Assembly (NCBI GenBank): GCA_902594405.1 | Contig: CACJMB010000002.1 | Coordinates: 124,001 to 188,000 of the forward strand | DNA length: 64,000 bases | Direction of reading: 5' to 3' | Origin: an uncultured Pelagibacteraceae bacterium | GTDB taxonomy: Bacteria > Pseudomonadota > Alphaproteobacteria > Pelagibacterales > Pelagibacteraceae | Shown here: piece by piece, positions 1 through 9,363 of the stretch | Layout of the letters: every line of letters begins with the position of its first letter | How positions within the stretch are numbered: position 1 is the stretch's first letter | Program-made: the position numbers and the translations under genes | The notes under the pieces: model-generated | Seen by the model: only the letters and a program-made list of their open reading frames with translations | Told to the model about the DNA's origin: nothing | Database searches by the model: none

Positions 1-37
1 TTTAATTTTTTAAACGAAAAAATCTCATATCAAACAA

Positions 38-1960
38 ATGATTAAATCTAATTCAGGAATAAGAAAAACTGATGTAATCAATAGAAGGATGTTTATAATC
101 GGGGCAGCAAAAGTAGTAGTTTTTGTTGGTATCGTTGTCCGTTTATTTTCTCTACAAATAAACGAAAATAAAAAATATTTAACACTTTCAGACAAAAACA
201 GAATTAGAGAATGGAAACTCCCACCTACAAGAGGAAACATAGTAGATTATTTTGGAAATGTAATTGCAGGGAATTTAAAAGTTTATCAATTACATATAAT
301 TCCAGAGCAAGTTGAGAATTTCGATTATTTATTAGTTAGATTGAAAATACTTCTAAATCTAAGTGACAAAAGAATTGCAAGAATAACTAAATTAAAAGCA
401 GAGCTAAAACCGTGGGATAGTATTATTGTGTCCGAAAATTTAACTTGGAGTCAATTTGTAAAAATTAATAATTATTTATACGATCTTGTAGGTGTTAAAC
501 CCGTAATGACAATCTCCAGAAACTATCCATTTAATGATGTATACACTCATATTCTTGGATACGTGAGTCAGCCAAATGAACAAGAAATTTTAGAAAATGA
601 AACCATCCAAGAAAGATTTGTGCCAGGTATGAAAATTGGAAAATTAGGCTTAGAGAAAAGACTTGAAAATCATTTAATTGGAACAAATGCTATTCAAAGA
701 TATGAAGTTAATGCTTACGGTAAAAGAATTAATCAACTTGAGCATCAAAAAGGTGAGCAAGGATCAAAAATACGTTTAACTGTAGATACAGAAATACAAA
801 AAGCTTGTGGAGAATTGCTCAATGAAAAAGCAGGATCTATAAGTGTAATGGATATTTATACTGGAGATATAATAGCAATGTATTCATCTCCATCTTACAA
901 TCCAAATTTATTCTTATTTGGAATAAGTCAAGATGAATGGCAATTAATTAGAAACAATCCATTAAAACCATTAATAAATAAAACTCTTTCAGGTCTATAC
1001 TCACCAGGTTCAACAATAAAACCAATTGTTGCCCTATCTGCACTAGAAAACAATGTGGTTGATACAAAGTTTAAAGTTAAATGCACAGGTAAAATGGAAT
1101 TGTATGAACAAACATTTCATTGCTGGAAAGAAGAAGGACATGGGTGGGTAAGTTTAAAAAATGCTATGAAGCAGTCTTGTGATACTTATTTTTATGAAGT
1201 CGCAAGATTGTTAGGAGTAGATAGATTAAATAAAACAGCTGAAAAATTTGGTTTAGGAAAAAAAGTATTAGGTGAATATTTTGATAATGAAAAAAAAGGA
1301 TTATTTCCTAATACAGTATGGAAAAAAAATAATCTTGGCAAGGGCTGGGTATTAGGTGAAACTTTAATCACAGGTATTGGTCAAGGTTATACACAAACAA
1401 CCCCTTTACAACTTTGTATGATGACTGCACAAATTGCAAACGGAGGTTATAAAATAAAACCAAAAATAATTGTGGATAGTAATCCAGTTTCTTATGAAGA
1501 TGCAAAACAATCAATGGAAAGTGGGTTGTTGTTTGATACTGACTCTGAGGAATTGATAGACAAAAAGTTATTTAAAGACAAAAAAAATATTAAGATTGTT
1601 CAAGAAGCAATGTTTGCTTCAACAAATGAGAGATTTGGAACCTCATATAAATCAAGAATTGATGATCCCAAATATCAATTTGCAGGAAAAACAGGAACAG
1701 CCCAGGTCAAGAGAATTAGCAAAAGAGAAAGGGAATTGGATTTAGAATTAGAGCAAATACCATACAAAGATAGAGATCACGCGTTATATGTTGCTTATGG
1801 TCCTTATATAAATCCAAGATATGCATTAAGTATAATTGTAGAGCATGGTGGTTCAGGAAGTAAGGCAGCAGCACCTATAGCAAAAAAACTATTTAAATTA
1901 ATTATTGATAGACATGATTTGAGAAACAAACAATCAAATTTTGAAAGGATTACTGTTTAA
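38..1960 (+). CDS. mrdA: Penicillin-binding protein 2 (peptidoglycan transpeptidase)
   Basis: Class B transpeptidase that cross-links peptidoglycan during lateral wall growth, acting in the periplasm with RodA. The 640-residue protein has one N-terminal membrane anchor (about residues 18-40), a dimerisation region, and a C-terminal transpeptidase domain. The domain carries all three active-site motifs: STIK with nucleophile Ser325, an SxN-type SCD motif (KQSCDTYF), and KTG starting at Lys551. Length is normal for PBP2. The stop codon abuts the ATG of rodA, the usual mrdA-rodA pairing. mreBCD would be expected upstream but lies outside the window. Confidence 0.95.
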   Translation: MIKSNSGIRKTDVINRRMFIIGAAKVVVFVGIVVRLFSLQINENKKYLTLSDKNRIREWKLPPTRGNIVDYFGNVIAGNLKVYQLHIIPEQVENFDYLLVRLKILLNLSDKRIARITKLKAELKPWDSIIVSENLTWSQFVKINNYLYDLVGVKPVMTISRNYPFNDVYTHILGYVSQPNEQEILENETIQERFVPGMKIGKLGLEKRLENHLIGTNAIQRYEVNAYGKRINQLEHQKGEQGSKIRLTVDTEIQKACGELLNEKAGSISVMDIYTGDIIAMYSSPSYNPNLFLFGISQDEWQLIRNNPLKPLINKTLSGLYSPGSTIKPIVALSALENNVVDTKFKVKCTGKMELYEQTFHCWKEEGHGWVSLKNAMKQSCDTYFYEVARLLGVDRLNKTAEKFGLGKKVLGEYFDNEKKGLFPNTVWKKNNLGKGWVLGETLITGIGQGYTQTTPLQLCMMTAQIANGGYKIKPKIIVDSNPVSYEDAKQSMESGLLFDTDSEELIDKKLFKDKKNIKIVQEAMFASTNERFGTSYKSRIDDPKYQFAGKTGTAQVKRISKRERELDLELEQIPYKDRDHALYVAYGPYINPRYALSIIVEHGGSGSKAAAPIAKKLFKLIIDRHDLRNKQSNFERITV

Positions 1961-3085
1961 ATGTTTCAACACGATAGATTGAGTAATGAGATTACATTAT
2001 TTCAAAAAATAAAAAACTTAGACTATATATTGTTGATTTCTGTCATCCTTCTTTCTGTATTAAGTGTTTTTGTTATGTATTCTACAGATGGAGGTGAAAT
2101 ACTTTTTCATACTAAAAATCATTTTGTAAAACTTGCAGTTTTTTTTCCTTTAATGATTTTTGTGGCTTTCTTTAATATAAAATTTTGGCACAATTTTTCA
2201 TACTTAATTTACTTTATTGTAATACTTTTATTAATTTATGTTTCATTTTTTGGAATTAAGTCATCTGGCTCTCAAAGATGGATGGATCTTTATTTATTTG
2301 TTCTACAACCATCAGAGCTTATGAAGGTAGCTATTATAATGTGTCTTGCAAAATATTATCACAGACTAAAAATAGAAAATGTTAATTCATTTACTAGTAT
2401 TACAATAGTTTTGTCGATTATATTAATTCCTATTATTTTTGTAATTTCTCAACCCGATCTTGGTACCTCGATATTAATTGCTTTAAGTGGATTAATTATT
2501 TTGTGGTTAGGAGGAGTAAAAATAAAGTACTTTATTTACTCATTTATTACTTTTTTGATTTCGTTACCTTTTATAATTTCATTTCTTAAACCATACCAGA
2601 AACTGAGAATACTAACTTTTTTAGATCCAGATAGAGATCCCTTAGGTGCTGGATATCAAATTATACAATCTAAAATAGCCATAGGTTCAGGTGGCCTTGA
2701 TGGGAAAGGTTTTTTAAAAGGTACTCAAAGTTATTTGGATTTTTTACCTGAAAAACATACAGATTTTATATTTACTTTATTTTCAGAGGAGTTTGGTTTT
2801 ATAGGTTCTGTTGGTCTTTTAATATTATACTCAGTAATAATTTTTAGAATTTTACGAATAGGATCTATTTCAAGAAGTAACTTTGCTAGACTTTTTTGTT
2901 TTGGTTATGCGTTTGCAATATTTATTTATATTGTTGTAAACTTATCTATGGTTCTAGGTTTACTACCTATAGTTGGTTCTCCATTACCAATAATGTCCTA
3001 TGGAGGTTCCTCAATGTTAGCTACAATGATTGGCTTTGGCATAGTTTTGAGTGCAAAAATCAATCATAAACAAATGATTGCATAA
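1961..3085 (+). CDS. rodA: Rod shape-determining SEDS glycosyltransferase RodA
   Basis: Polytopic inner-membrane glycan polymerase that works with PBP2 to elongate the wall. The 374-residue protein is almost entirely hydrophobic with about ten membrane segments. It carries SEDS-family signatures: the FLPEKHTDFIF segment with the conserved Asp, followed by SEEFGFIG, and the C-terminal MSYGGSSM motif. It starts directly at the mrdA stop codon, so the two are probably co-translated. FtsW is the alternative family member, but position next to mrdA supports RodA. Confidence 0.93.
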   Translation: MFQHDRLSNEITLFQKIKNLDYILLISVILLSVLSVFVMYSTDGGEILFHTKNHFVKLAVFFPLMIFVAFFNIKFWHNFSYLIYFIVILLLIYVSFFGIKSSGSQRWMDLYLFVLQPSELMKVAIIMCLAKYYHRLKIENVNSFTSITIVLSIILIPIIFVISQPDLGTSILIALSGLIILWLGGVKIKYFIYSFITFLISLPFIISFLKPYQKLRILTFLDPDRDPLGAGYQIIQSKIAIGSGGLDGKGFLKGTQSYLDFLPEKHTDFIFTLFSEEFGFIGSVGLLILYSVIIFRILRIGSISRSNFARLFCFGYAFAIFIYIVVNLSMVLGLLPIVGSPLPIMSYGGSSMLATMIGFGIVLSAKINHKQMIA

Positions 3086-3148
3086 TAAAATTTAAATTTG
3101 CATAATTTGTCACTCTGATAAATTAATTTTTACTTGTATAACAATTTC

Positions 3149-4390
3149 ATGAATAAAAATCTTAAAGTAGGAATAGTTGGAGCTGGAATTCAAGGTGTAT
3201 CTAATGCTTTGTTTCTTCAAAAAAAAGGTTTCAATGTAACTATTTTTGACAGAGACAACCCAGGTAGCCAAGCCGCCTCTTATGGTAATGCAGGTCACTT
3301 TTCACCTTATGCATCTCTTTCTTTAAATAGAACTGACGTTCTGGCAGATGTGCCTGCAATGTTGCTTAGTTCTTCAGGTCCACTCGCTTTAAAATGGAAT
3401 TATGTTCCTAAAATGATTCCGTGGTTTATAAAATTTATAATGAATACTACTAAAACTAAGATGATGCATACTGCTAAAAATATGCACCAAATTTTAGATC
3501 TAGCTTTACCTGCATATGATGAATTATTTGAAGAGATAGACTTAGAAGGTTTGGTTGAAAATAAAGGAATTCTTTATATCTGGAATGATAAAGATTTAAA
3601 AAGTAGAGATTTAGAAATTAAAGTTAGAGATGAACTAGGTGTTGAACAACAATTGGTCACTAAAGCAGAAATACACGATCTTGAACCACATATTAAACCA
3701 TTTTACCATGCAGGCGTTTATTATCCTTATGCAAGACATGCAAGAAATCCGAAAAGAATTCTTTTAAAACTATTTGATTTATTTTTGCAAAAAGGTGGAA
3801 AATTTAACAAAGTAAATATTAAAGATATTAGTTTTGATGAAGAAAAACCAGTTTTTAAAACTGAAACTCAAAGTTACGTTTTTGATAAAGCAGTAATAGC
3901 GTGTGGTGCTTTTTCAAAAAAATTAACAGATAATCTTGGTGAAAAAATACCTTTAGATACAGAGCGTGGATATCATGTTCATTTTAAAAATTGTGACCAT
4001 TTATTAAGAAGACCTGTAATATTTTCTAACCGTGGATTTGGAATTACACCGATGGAACAAGGTTTAAGAGTTGTTGGAACCGTAGAATTTGGTGGATTAG
4101 ATAATCCATTATCTAAATCAAGAGTTAAAAATTTGATAAATAATGCAAAATATATGCTTGGTGATTTACCTGAGCATGAGGATGAATGGTTAGGATTTAG
4201 ACCAACTTTACCAGATTTTTTACCTGTTATGGGACCATCAAAAAATCATAAAAATATTTATTATTGTTTTGGGCATCATCATTTAGGATGGACTTTAGGT
4301 CCAATTTCTGGAAAGATTGTTTCAGGGATGATAGCGAACGAAAATACAAATTTAGATTTAAAACCTTATAGTTCGCTTAGATTTAGTTAA
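3149..4390 (+). CDS. FAD-dependent oxidoreductase, D-amino-acid dehydrogenase (DadA)-like
   Basis: Predicted flavoenzyme of the DAO/DadA superfamily, which oxidatively deaminates D-amino acids (or related amines) to 2-oxo acids. The N terminus has the dinucleotide-binding fold GxGxxG at residues 11-16, then a DadA-like SYGNAGHFSP segment, and a C-terminal FAD-contact region (GHHHLGWTLGPISG). I chose the ATG at 3149; an upstream in-frame TTG at 3134 adds only five residues. The next gene begins immediately at the stop codon. The substrate is not determined; glycine or sarcosine oxidase-like activity is possible. Confidence 0.8.
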   Translation: MNKNLKVGIVGAGIQGVSNALFLQKKGFNVTIFDRDNPGSQAASYGNAGHFSPYASLSLNRTDVLADVPAMLLSSSGPLALKWNYVPKMIPWFIKFIMNTTKTKMMHTAKNMHQILDLALPAYDELFEEIDLEGLVENKGILYIWNDKDLKSRDLEIKVRDELGVEQQLVTKAEIHDLEPHIKPFYHAGVYYPYARHARNPKRILLKLFDLFLQKGGKFNKVNIKDISFDEEKPVFKTETQSYVFDKAVIACGAFSKKLTDNLGEKIPLDTERGYHVHFKNCDHLLRRPVIFSNRGFGITPMEQGLRVVGTVEFGGLDNPLSKSRVKNLINNAKYMLGDLPEHEDEWLGFRPTLPDFLPVMGPSKNHKNIYYCFGHHHLGWTLGPISGKIVSGMIANENTNLDLKPYSSLRFS

Positions 4391-5293
4391 GTGACTAAAG
4401 ATAATAATTTTTTAGCTTATTTATATCTATTTTTAACAGTAACTTTCTGGGCAGGAAATTTTGTAGTAGGTAAACTTGCAAGTTTTTATGAAGTTCCACC
4501 TTTTTCACTAAATTTTTACCGATGGCTTTTCGCTTGGTTGATTTTAGCACCTTTTACAATTCCCGAAATATTAGAGAAAAGAAATTATATAATTAAAAAC
4601 TATAAGCTTTTCATTGTTTTGGGAGTTACTAGTATTACAATATTTAATTCAATTGTTTATTACTCATTAAATTTTACTCAGGTGATTAGTGGAGTTTTAA
4701 TGATTTCAACGATACCTGTGATGATCATGTTATTTTCTTCAATTTTAAAAATTGAAAAGACAAATATTTTTCAAATTATAGGGGTAGTATTTTCTTTTGC
4801 TGGTGTAATTATGATTATAACAAAGGCAAATATAGAGATATTAAAAAATTTAGATTTTAACAAAGGGGACATAACTATGGTTATAGCAATGTTCTCATGG
4901 GCTTTATATTCTACATTGTTAAAAGGAAAAAAATATGAATTAACTCAAATATCATTACTTCAAGTAATAATTACATTTGGTTTAATATTTTTGATACCAG
5001 TTTATTTTATTGAATATCAAATTGGATTTAGAATTAACTTAGAATTACCATTTATTTTAATTCTATCTTATGTAGTTTTGTTTCCTGGTTTGGCATCTTT
5101 TATTTTATGGATAAAAGGAATATCTATGATTGGTGCTAATCGATCTGGTGTTTTTTTACACCTAATGCCAATTTTGAGCGCAATAATGGCGATGATTTTT
5201 TTTAGTGAAAAATTTATGTTTTATCATATTTTAGGCGCTTGTTTTATTATTACAGGAATATTGTTATCAAATAAGAAAGTTAAAAATGCTTAA
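4391..5293 (+). CDS. EamA/DMT-family transporter
   Basis: Drug/metabolite-transporter superfamily permease, 300 residues, with about ten hydrophobic segments forming two EamA repeats. It starts at a GTG abutting the previous stop codon and overlaps the next gene by 8 bp, so it sits in the middle of a co-translated operon. Family members often export amino acids or other small metabolites. Pairing with a DadA-like oxidase and a 2-hydroxyacid dehydrogenase suggests a substrate among 2-amino, 2-oxo or 2-hydroxy acids, which is inference. Confidence 0.85.
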   Translation: MTKDNNFLAYLYLFLTVTFWAGNFVVGKLASFYEVPPFSLNFYRWLFAWLILAPFTIPEILEKRNYIIKNYKLFIVLGVTSITIFNSIVYYSLNFTQVISGVLMISTIPVMIMLFSSILKIEKTNIFQIIGVVFSFAGVIMIITKANIEILKNLDFNKGDITMVIAMFSWALYSTLLKGKKYELTQISLLQVIITFGLIFLIPVYFIEYQIGFRINLELPFILILSYVVLFPGLASFILWIKGISMIGANRSGVFLHLMPILSAIMAMIFFSEKFMFYHILGACFIITGILLSNKKVKNA

Positions 5294-6236
5294 AGTCGCT
5301 ATATTAGATGATTATCAAAATGTTGCTCAACAATTTGTAGATTTAGAAAAACTGTCTGGGAAATATGAATTTAAGATTTTTAGTGAACCTTTTTTAGACG
5401 AAGCAGACGCAATTGATCAGTTAGCTGATTTTGAAGCTTTATTAATAATGAGAGAAAGAACTCCAATTACAAAAAATTTAATTGATAATTTAAATGATTT
5501 AAAATTTATAATCACAAGTGGATTACGTAATAGATCTATTGATTTAGAGGCCGCTAAGAAAAGAAAAATTATAGTTTGTGGAACAGATATAAATATCAAC
5601 CCAACGCCTGAATTAACTTGGGCACTAATTCTTGGCTTGGCAAGAAACTTTAAAGAAGAGTTCGATAATATGTATCAAGGATATTGGCAAACAACTATAG
5701 GGGTAGAATTAAAGGGAAAAATTTTAGGTTTAATTGGATTAGGCAGGGTAGGCAGTGAAGTCGCTAAAATCGGAAAAGCTTTTGGTATGCAAGTAATGGC
5801 TTGGAGTGAAAATCTTAACTTAGATAAGTGTAAAGAATTAGATGTGCTGCCTTGCAGTAAAGAAGATTTAATTTCAAATTCTGATGTTCTTTCAATTCAT
5901 GTTCAAGGAGGTGAAAGATATAAAGACTGCATTACTTTAAAAGAATTAGATAAAATGAAAAAAACAGCTTTTTTGATAAATACGTCTCGTGGACCTATTG
6001 TAAATGAGGATGATTTAATTATTGCTTTATCAACTAATGTAATTGCTGGTGCAGGAATTGATGTATATGAAAAAGAGCCTTTACCTGAAAATAATAAGCT
6101 TAGATTTTTACCAAATGCATTGCTCACTCCTCACATTGGTTATGTTACAGCTGAAAATTATAGTATTTTTTATAATCAAATGATTGAAGGATTAGAGGCT
6201 TGTGTAAATGGAAAGCCTATCAGAGTTCTAGAGTAA
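5286..6236 (+). CDS. D-2-hydroxyacid dehydrogenase (NAD-dependent)
   Basis: Predicted to interconvert 2-oxo acids and D-2-hydroxy acids using NAD(P)H. The 316-residue protein has the Rossmann motif GLGRVG at 151-156. The complete catalytic triad of the family is present: Arg235 in NTSRG, Glu264 in YEKEP and His283 in TPHIG. It overlaps the EamA gene by 8 bp. A 2-oxo acid made by the upstream DadA-like enzyme is a plausible substrate. Relatives include phosphoglycerate, glyoxylate and D-lactate dehydrogenases, so the exact substrate is open. Confidence 0.87.
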   Translation: MLKVAILDDYQNVAQQFVDLEKLSGKYEFKIFSEPFLDEADAIDQLADFEALLIMRERTPITKNLIDNLNDLKFIITSGLRNRSIDLEAAKKRKIIVCGTDININPTPELTWALILGLARNFKEEFDNMYQGYWQTTIGVELKGKILGLIGLGRVGSEVAKIGKAFGMQVMAWSENLNLDKCKELDVLPCSKEDLISNSDVLSIHVQGGERYKDCITLKELDKMKKTAFLINTSRGPIVNEDDLIIALSTNVIAGAGIDVYEKEPLPENNKLRFLPNALLTPHIGYVTAENYSIFYNQMIEGLEACVNGKPIRVLE

Positions 6237-6238
6237 AA

Positions 6239-7138
6239 ATGGAACTACCTGTTGTTAATCACGAGGATTATTTTGCTAAAATTGGTGATGATCATAAATT
6301 TCCTATTAATAAATTTGGTGAATTAGCAAACTACTTAACCCAAAATAAAATAGTAAAAAAATTTCATAAACCTTCAGCTTGTTCATTTGAAACATTAAGT
6401 TATGCACATTCAAAAAATTATATTTTAGATATTCAAAATAAAACTTTAAGTAAAGAAGGAGTAAAAAAAATTGGATTTCCACTTGTAGATAGTGTTGTGC
6501 AAAGATCTTTAGTTGCTACAGGTGGAACTGTGCTAGCATCTAAACTTGCAATAAATTATGGCATCTCATGTAATACTGCGGGTGGGAGTCACCATGCAAG
6601 TTATGATGGAGGTGCGGGTTATTGTGTATTTAATGATGTTGCAGTTGCGTCACATTATTTACTTAATAGAGGTCTAGCTAATAAAATTTTAATCGTTGAT
6701 TTGGATGTTCATCAAGGAAATGGTAATTCAGAAATTTTTAAAGATAATAGAAGTGTTTTTACGTTTAGCATGCATTCAAAAACCAATTATCCGGCAAAAA
6801 AATCAAATAGCGATTTAGATGTAGAACTTGAGGATAACTTAGAGGATGATGCTTATATAAAGACTCTCAAACATTATTTAAAAGAGCTAAATCAAGAAAA
6901 TTTTGATTTTGTTTTTTATATTGCTGGCGTAGATATTCATTTTAATGATCGATTAGGAAAATTAAAAATCTCTGATGAGGGAATTCAATTAAGAGATGAA
7001 CTTGTGGTAGATAACTTTTTTTCAAGAAGAATACCATTTTGTGGGGTTTTGGGTGGTGGTTACAACAAGGATTTTAACAAACTTGTTGAATTACATTCAA
7101 TGTTACATCAATCTTGTGCTAAATATATAAGTTCATGA
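6239..7138 (+). CDS. Histone deacetylase-family (AcuC/acetylpolyamine amidohydrolase-like) deacetylase
   Basis: Zinc-dependent deacetylase of the arginase/HDAC fold, 299 residues. Visible motifs include the His-His pair His118-His119 in GGSHHASYDGG, the metal-binding Asp156-x-His158 in VDLDVHQGNGN, a second metal Asp region (YIAGVDIHFND) and the terminal GVLGGGY loop. The ATG at 6239 lies two bases after the previous stop codon and is preferred over in-frame GTG/TTG codons inside the upstream gene. Bacterial members act on acetylated polyamines, short-chain N-acyl amines or acetyl-CoA synthetase rather than histones. The substrate here is unknown. Confidence 0.85.
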   Translation: MELPVVNHEDYFAKIGDDHKFPINKFGELANYLTQNKIVKKFHKPSACSFETLSYAHSKNYILDIQNKTLSKEGVKKIGFPLVDSVVQRSLVATGGTVLASKLAINYGISCNTAGGSHHASYDGGAGYCVFNDVAVASHYLLNRGLANKILIVDLDVHQGNGNSEIFKDNRSVFTFSMHSKTNYPAKKSNSDLDVELEDNLEDDAYIKTLKHYLKELNQENFDFVFYIAGVDIHFNDRLGKLKISDEGIQLRDELVVDNFFSRRIPFCGVLGGGYNKDFNKLVELHSMLHQSCAKYISS

Positions 7139-7509
7139 CAAAAAAAATAAATCCAAATTTAACTGCAGAGCAAAAATTAATCTTATTTGAAGAAGGAACA
7201 GAGCTACCAGGTACTAGTGAACTTAATCATGAAAAAAGAGAAGGAAGTTTTCATTGTGCAAATTGTGGAGAAAAATTATTTGATTCAAAAACAAAATATG
7301 AGAGTGGTTCTGGTTGGCCCTCCTTTTATGAGTCTCTACCAGATGTGTTTGAAACAAAAACAGATCACCATTTAGGTTATGCAAGAACTGAATACCATTG
7401 TAGAAAATGTGGAGGTCATCATGGTCATATATTTGATGATGGGCCCGAACCTACAGGAAAGCGATTTTGTAATAATGGAGTATGTTTAGTCTTTAAACCT
7501 AAGAGCTAA
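7135..7509 (+). CDS. msrB: Peptide-methionine (R)-S-oxide reductase MsrB
   Basis: Reduces methionine-R-sulfoxide in proteins, an oxidative-stress repair function in the cytoplasm. The 124-residue protein has the complete MsrB layout: two CxxC zinc motifs (CANC, CRKC), the GSGWPSF substrate loop, GHIFDDGP, and the catalytic Cys in RFCNNG. Its ATG overlaps the TGA of the preceding deacetylase gene. Length is normal for a stand-alone MsrB. Confidence 0.96.
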   Translation: MTKKINPNLTAEQKLILFEEGTELPGTSELNHEKREGSFHCANCGEKLFDSKTKYESGSGWPSFYESLPDVFETKTDHHLGYARTEYHCRKCGGHHGHIFDDGPEPTGKRFCNNGVCLVFKPKS

Positions 7510-7514
7510 ATATA

Positions 7515-8747
7515 ATGTTCGAAAATATTGATATTAAAAAAGTCAAAGAAGAACTCAGAAATCACTCAAAAAATTATAGAGAAAATTTTGCTAAAATTGA
7601 AAAATTTATAGAAGCTGAAATACAAGAAATATTAAATTTTAAAAAAAACAATAAATCCATAATTCCAGAAATTAGTATTAATGAAATAGATCAAGACAAA
7701 ACAAGAGTAATAGAAGATATAAAAAAAAGGGGATGTGTAATAATCCGGGATGTTTTTGAAGACAAATTTATTGAAAATTTAAATCTCCAATTAGAGAAAT
7801 ATATTGACGAAAATAATTATTACGAAGATCAAAAGAAGAAAGCTGATCTAGATAAATATTTTAGTGATCTTAAATCAGGCAAACCTCAAATATTCGGTCT
7901 TTATTGGTCCAAAGCACAAATAGAAATTAGACATTCAGAGCAAATGGCCAAAGTAAAAAAATGGCTTAATAATCTTTGGGTTTATAAAAATGAAGAATAT
8001 GAGGTTTTTGATCCTAATAAAGAATTATCTTATGCAGATAGAGTTAGAAGAAGAGAGCCAGGTGATGATACTTTGGGTCTTTCTCCTCATTGCGATGCTG
8101 GATCTATTGAAAGATGGACTGATAGTCATTATCAAAAAATTTATAGAGATATATTTACTGACAACTTTGAAAAATATAATCCATTTGAAGCAAAATATAG
8201 AGATAAAACAATAGAGTTTGAGTCTCCTGCAGTTGCACATGTTTTTAGAACTTTTCAAGGTTGGACAGCTTTAACAGAACAAGGTCCTAACGATGGAACT
8301 TTACAATTAATACCAATTGCTAAAGCAATGACATATGTTTTAACAAGAGCATTGCAAGATGATGTTCCTGAAAATGAATTGTGCGGATCAAAACTTGGTA
8401 GAGCGTTATCTGTAAATAAAGATTATCATTCATTACTTTTAAAAGGTTTGGTTTCAATTCCAAAAATGAAACCAGGTGATACTGTTTGGTGGCATCCAGA
8501 CGTCATCCATGCTGTTGAAGACAAACATGCAGGAAAAAATTATTCTAATGTTGTTTACGTTGGTGCAACACCTTATTGTAAAAAAAATCTTGATTATACA
8601 ATAAAACAATCAAAAAAATTTCTAGAAGGTAAAAGCCCACCAGATTTTTCTGCTGAGGACTATGAAATTAATTATAAAGGAAGAGTTAAGTTAGAAGATT
8701 TAAACTTATTAGCAAAGAAACAATTAGCTTTAGAAAAATGGAGTTAA
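7515..8747 (+). CDS. DUF1479 (YbiU-like) putative Fe(II)/2-oxoglutarate oxygenase
   Basis: 410-residue protein matching the DUF1479/YbiU family, which has the double-stranded beta-helix fold of non-heme iron oxygenases. The predicted iron triad is intact: His192-x-Asp194 in SPHCDAGSIERW and distal His332 in PDVIHAVED. The first 90 residues are charged and helical. It follows msrB by 5 bp and its stop overlaps the convergent glutaredoxin stop. The physiological substrate of this family is not known to me, so no reaction is assigned. Confidence 0.82.
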   Translation: MFENIDIKKVKEELRNHSKNYRENFAKIEKFIEAEIQEILNFKKNNKSIIPEISINEIDQDKTRVIEDIKKRGCVIIRDVFEDKFIENLNLQLEKYIDENNYYEDQKKKADLDKYFSDLKSGKPQIFGLYWSKAQIEIRHSEQMAKVKKWLNNLWVYKNEEYEVFDPNKELSYADRVRRREPGDDTLGLSPHCDAGSIERWTDSHYQKIYRDIFTDNFEKYNPFEAKYRDKTIEFESPAVAHVFRTFQGWTALTEQGPNDGTLQLIPIAKAMTYVLTRALQDDVPENELCGSKLGRALSVNKDYHSLLLKGLVSIPKMKPGDTVWWHPDVIHAVEDKHAGKNYSNVVYVGATPYCKKNLDYTIKQSKKFLEGKSPPDFSAEDYEINYKGRVKLEDLNLLAKKQLALEKWS

Positions 8748-9001
8748 TTATTTAAAAGATCTTGAAGTTTATTTTCTTTTTCTAATGCCCTTACTTCATC
8801 ATAACCACCAATATGCTGGTCATCAAAAAAAATTTGTGGAATAGTTCTTTTTCCATTAGCTTTTTTAATCATTTCATCCATTGCTCCATCAACTTTTGAA
8901 ATATCAATTTCATTATAAGGCGCATTATTTCTAGCTAACAATCTTTTTGCAGCCTCACAATAATTACATAGCGGACCTGTATACATAGTAATTTTTTTCA
9001 T
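8744..9001 (-). CDS. grxC: Glutaredoxin 3 (GrxC-type)
   Basis: Small dithiol glutaredoxin, 85 residues, using glutathione to reduce protein disulfides. The active site is CNYC in YTGPLCNYCEAAK, with the cis-proline TIPQIFFDD loop and the GGYDE glutathione-binding segment. The usual motif is CPYC, so Asn replaces Pro between the cysteines, which may alter redox potential. It lies 3 bp downstream of the DUF2805 gene and its stop codon overlaps that of the convergent DUF1479 gene. Confidence 0.92.
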   Translation of the reverse strand: MKKITMYTGPLCNYCEAAKRLLARNNAPYNEIDISKVDGAMDEMIKKANGKRTIPQIFFDDQHIGGYDEVRALEKENKLQDLLNN

Positions 9002-9004
9002 GAA

Positions 9005-9301
9005 CTATAGATAGTCACCTTTTTTAATTTTACTAGCTATTTCTTTTCTAGAATATTCAAATTTTTTTCGATGTTTTATACTTTTTTGATTTACTCTTTT
9101 TCTCCATAACCTGAAAGAGGATGGTTTTAGAGATCCTCGCATAATTTTAATTACATCAGATTCTTTCTTCCCAGTTTTTTTTTCGATTTCCTCAAAAGTG
9201 ATCCTATCTGCCCAGGCTGCCCAAATGATCCAATCGGGATCGTCCATTTTGGGCTCTGGGTTTTTGACTCTAGTAACTGGTCTGTGACCTTTTTTTTTCA
9301 T
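9005..9301 (-). CDS. DUF2805/TIGR03643-family protein of unknown function
   Basis: 98-residue basic protein. The central segment (PDWIIWAAWADRITFEEIE followed by a KTGKKESDVIKIMR helix) matches the conserved core of the DUF2805 family. The helical pattern resembles a small helix-turn-helix, and the C terminus is lysine- and arginine-rich, which would suit nucleic-acid binding. That is a guess from composition. It is the first gene of a two-gene unit with glutaredoxin and is divergent from the LysE gene. Confidence 0.75.
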   Translation of the reverse strand: MKKKGHRPVTRVKNPEPKMDDPDWIIWAAWADRITFEEIEKKTGKKESDVIKIMRGSLKPSSFRLWRKRVNQKSIKHRKKFEYSRKEIASKIKKGDYL

Positions 9302-9363
9302 AAATCCTTTATATTTGAAAAAAAAATTTAATGCATTTTTTTTAACCTCTGATATTATGTATC

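Noticed and set aside
3149..4390. Assignment of the FAD oxidoreductase as L-2-hydroxyglutarate oxidase, which would complete the GlaH pathway.
   Set aside because: The N-terminal and C-terminal motifs (SYGNAGHFSP, GHHHLGWTLGPISG) fit DadA-like amine oxidation better, and the gene is 13 kb from glaH in a different operon.
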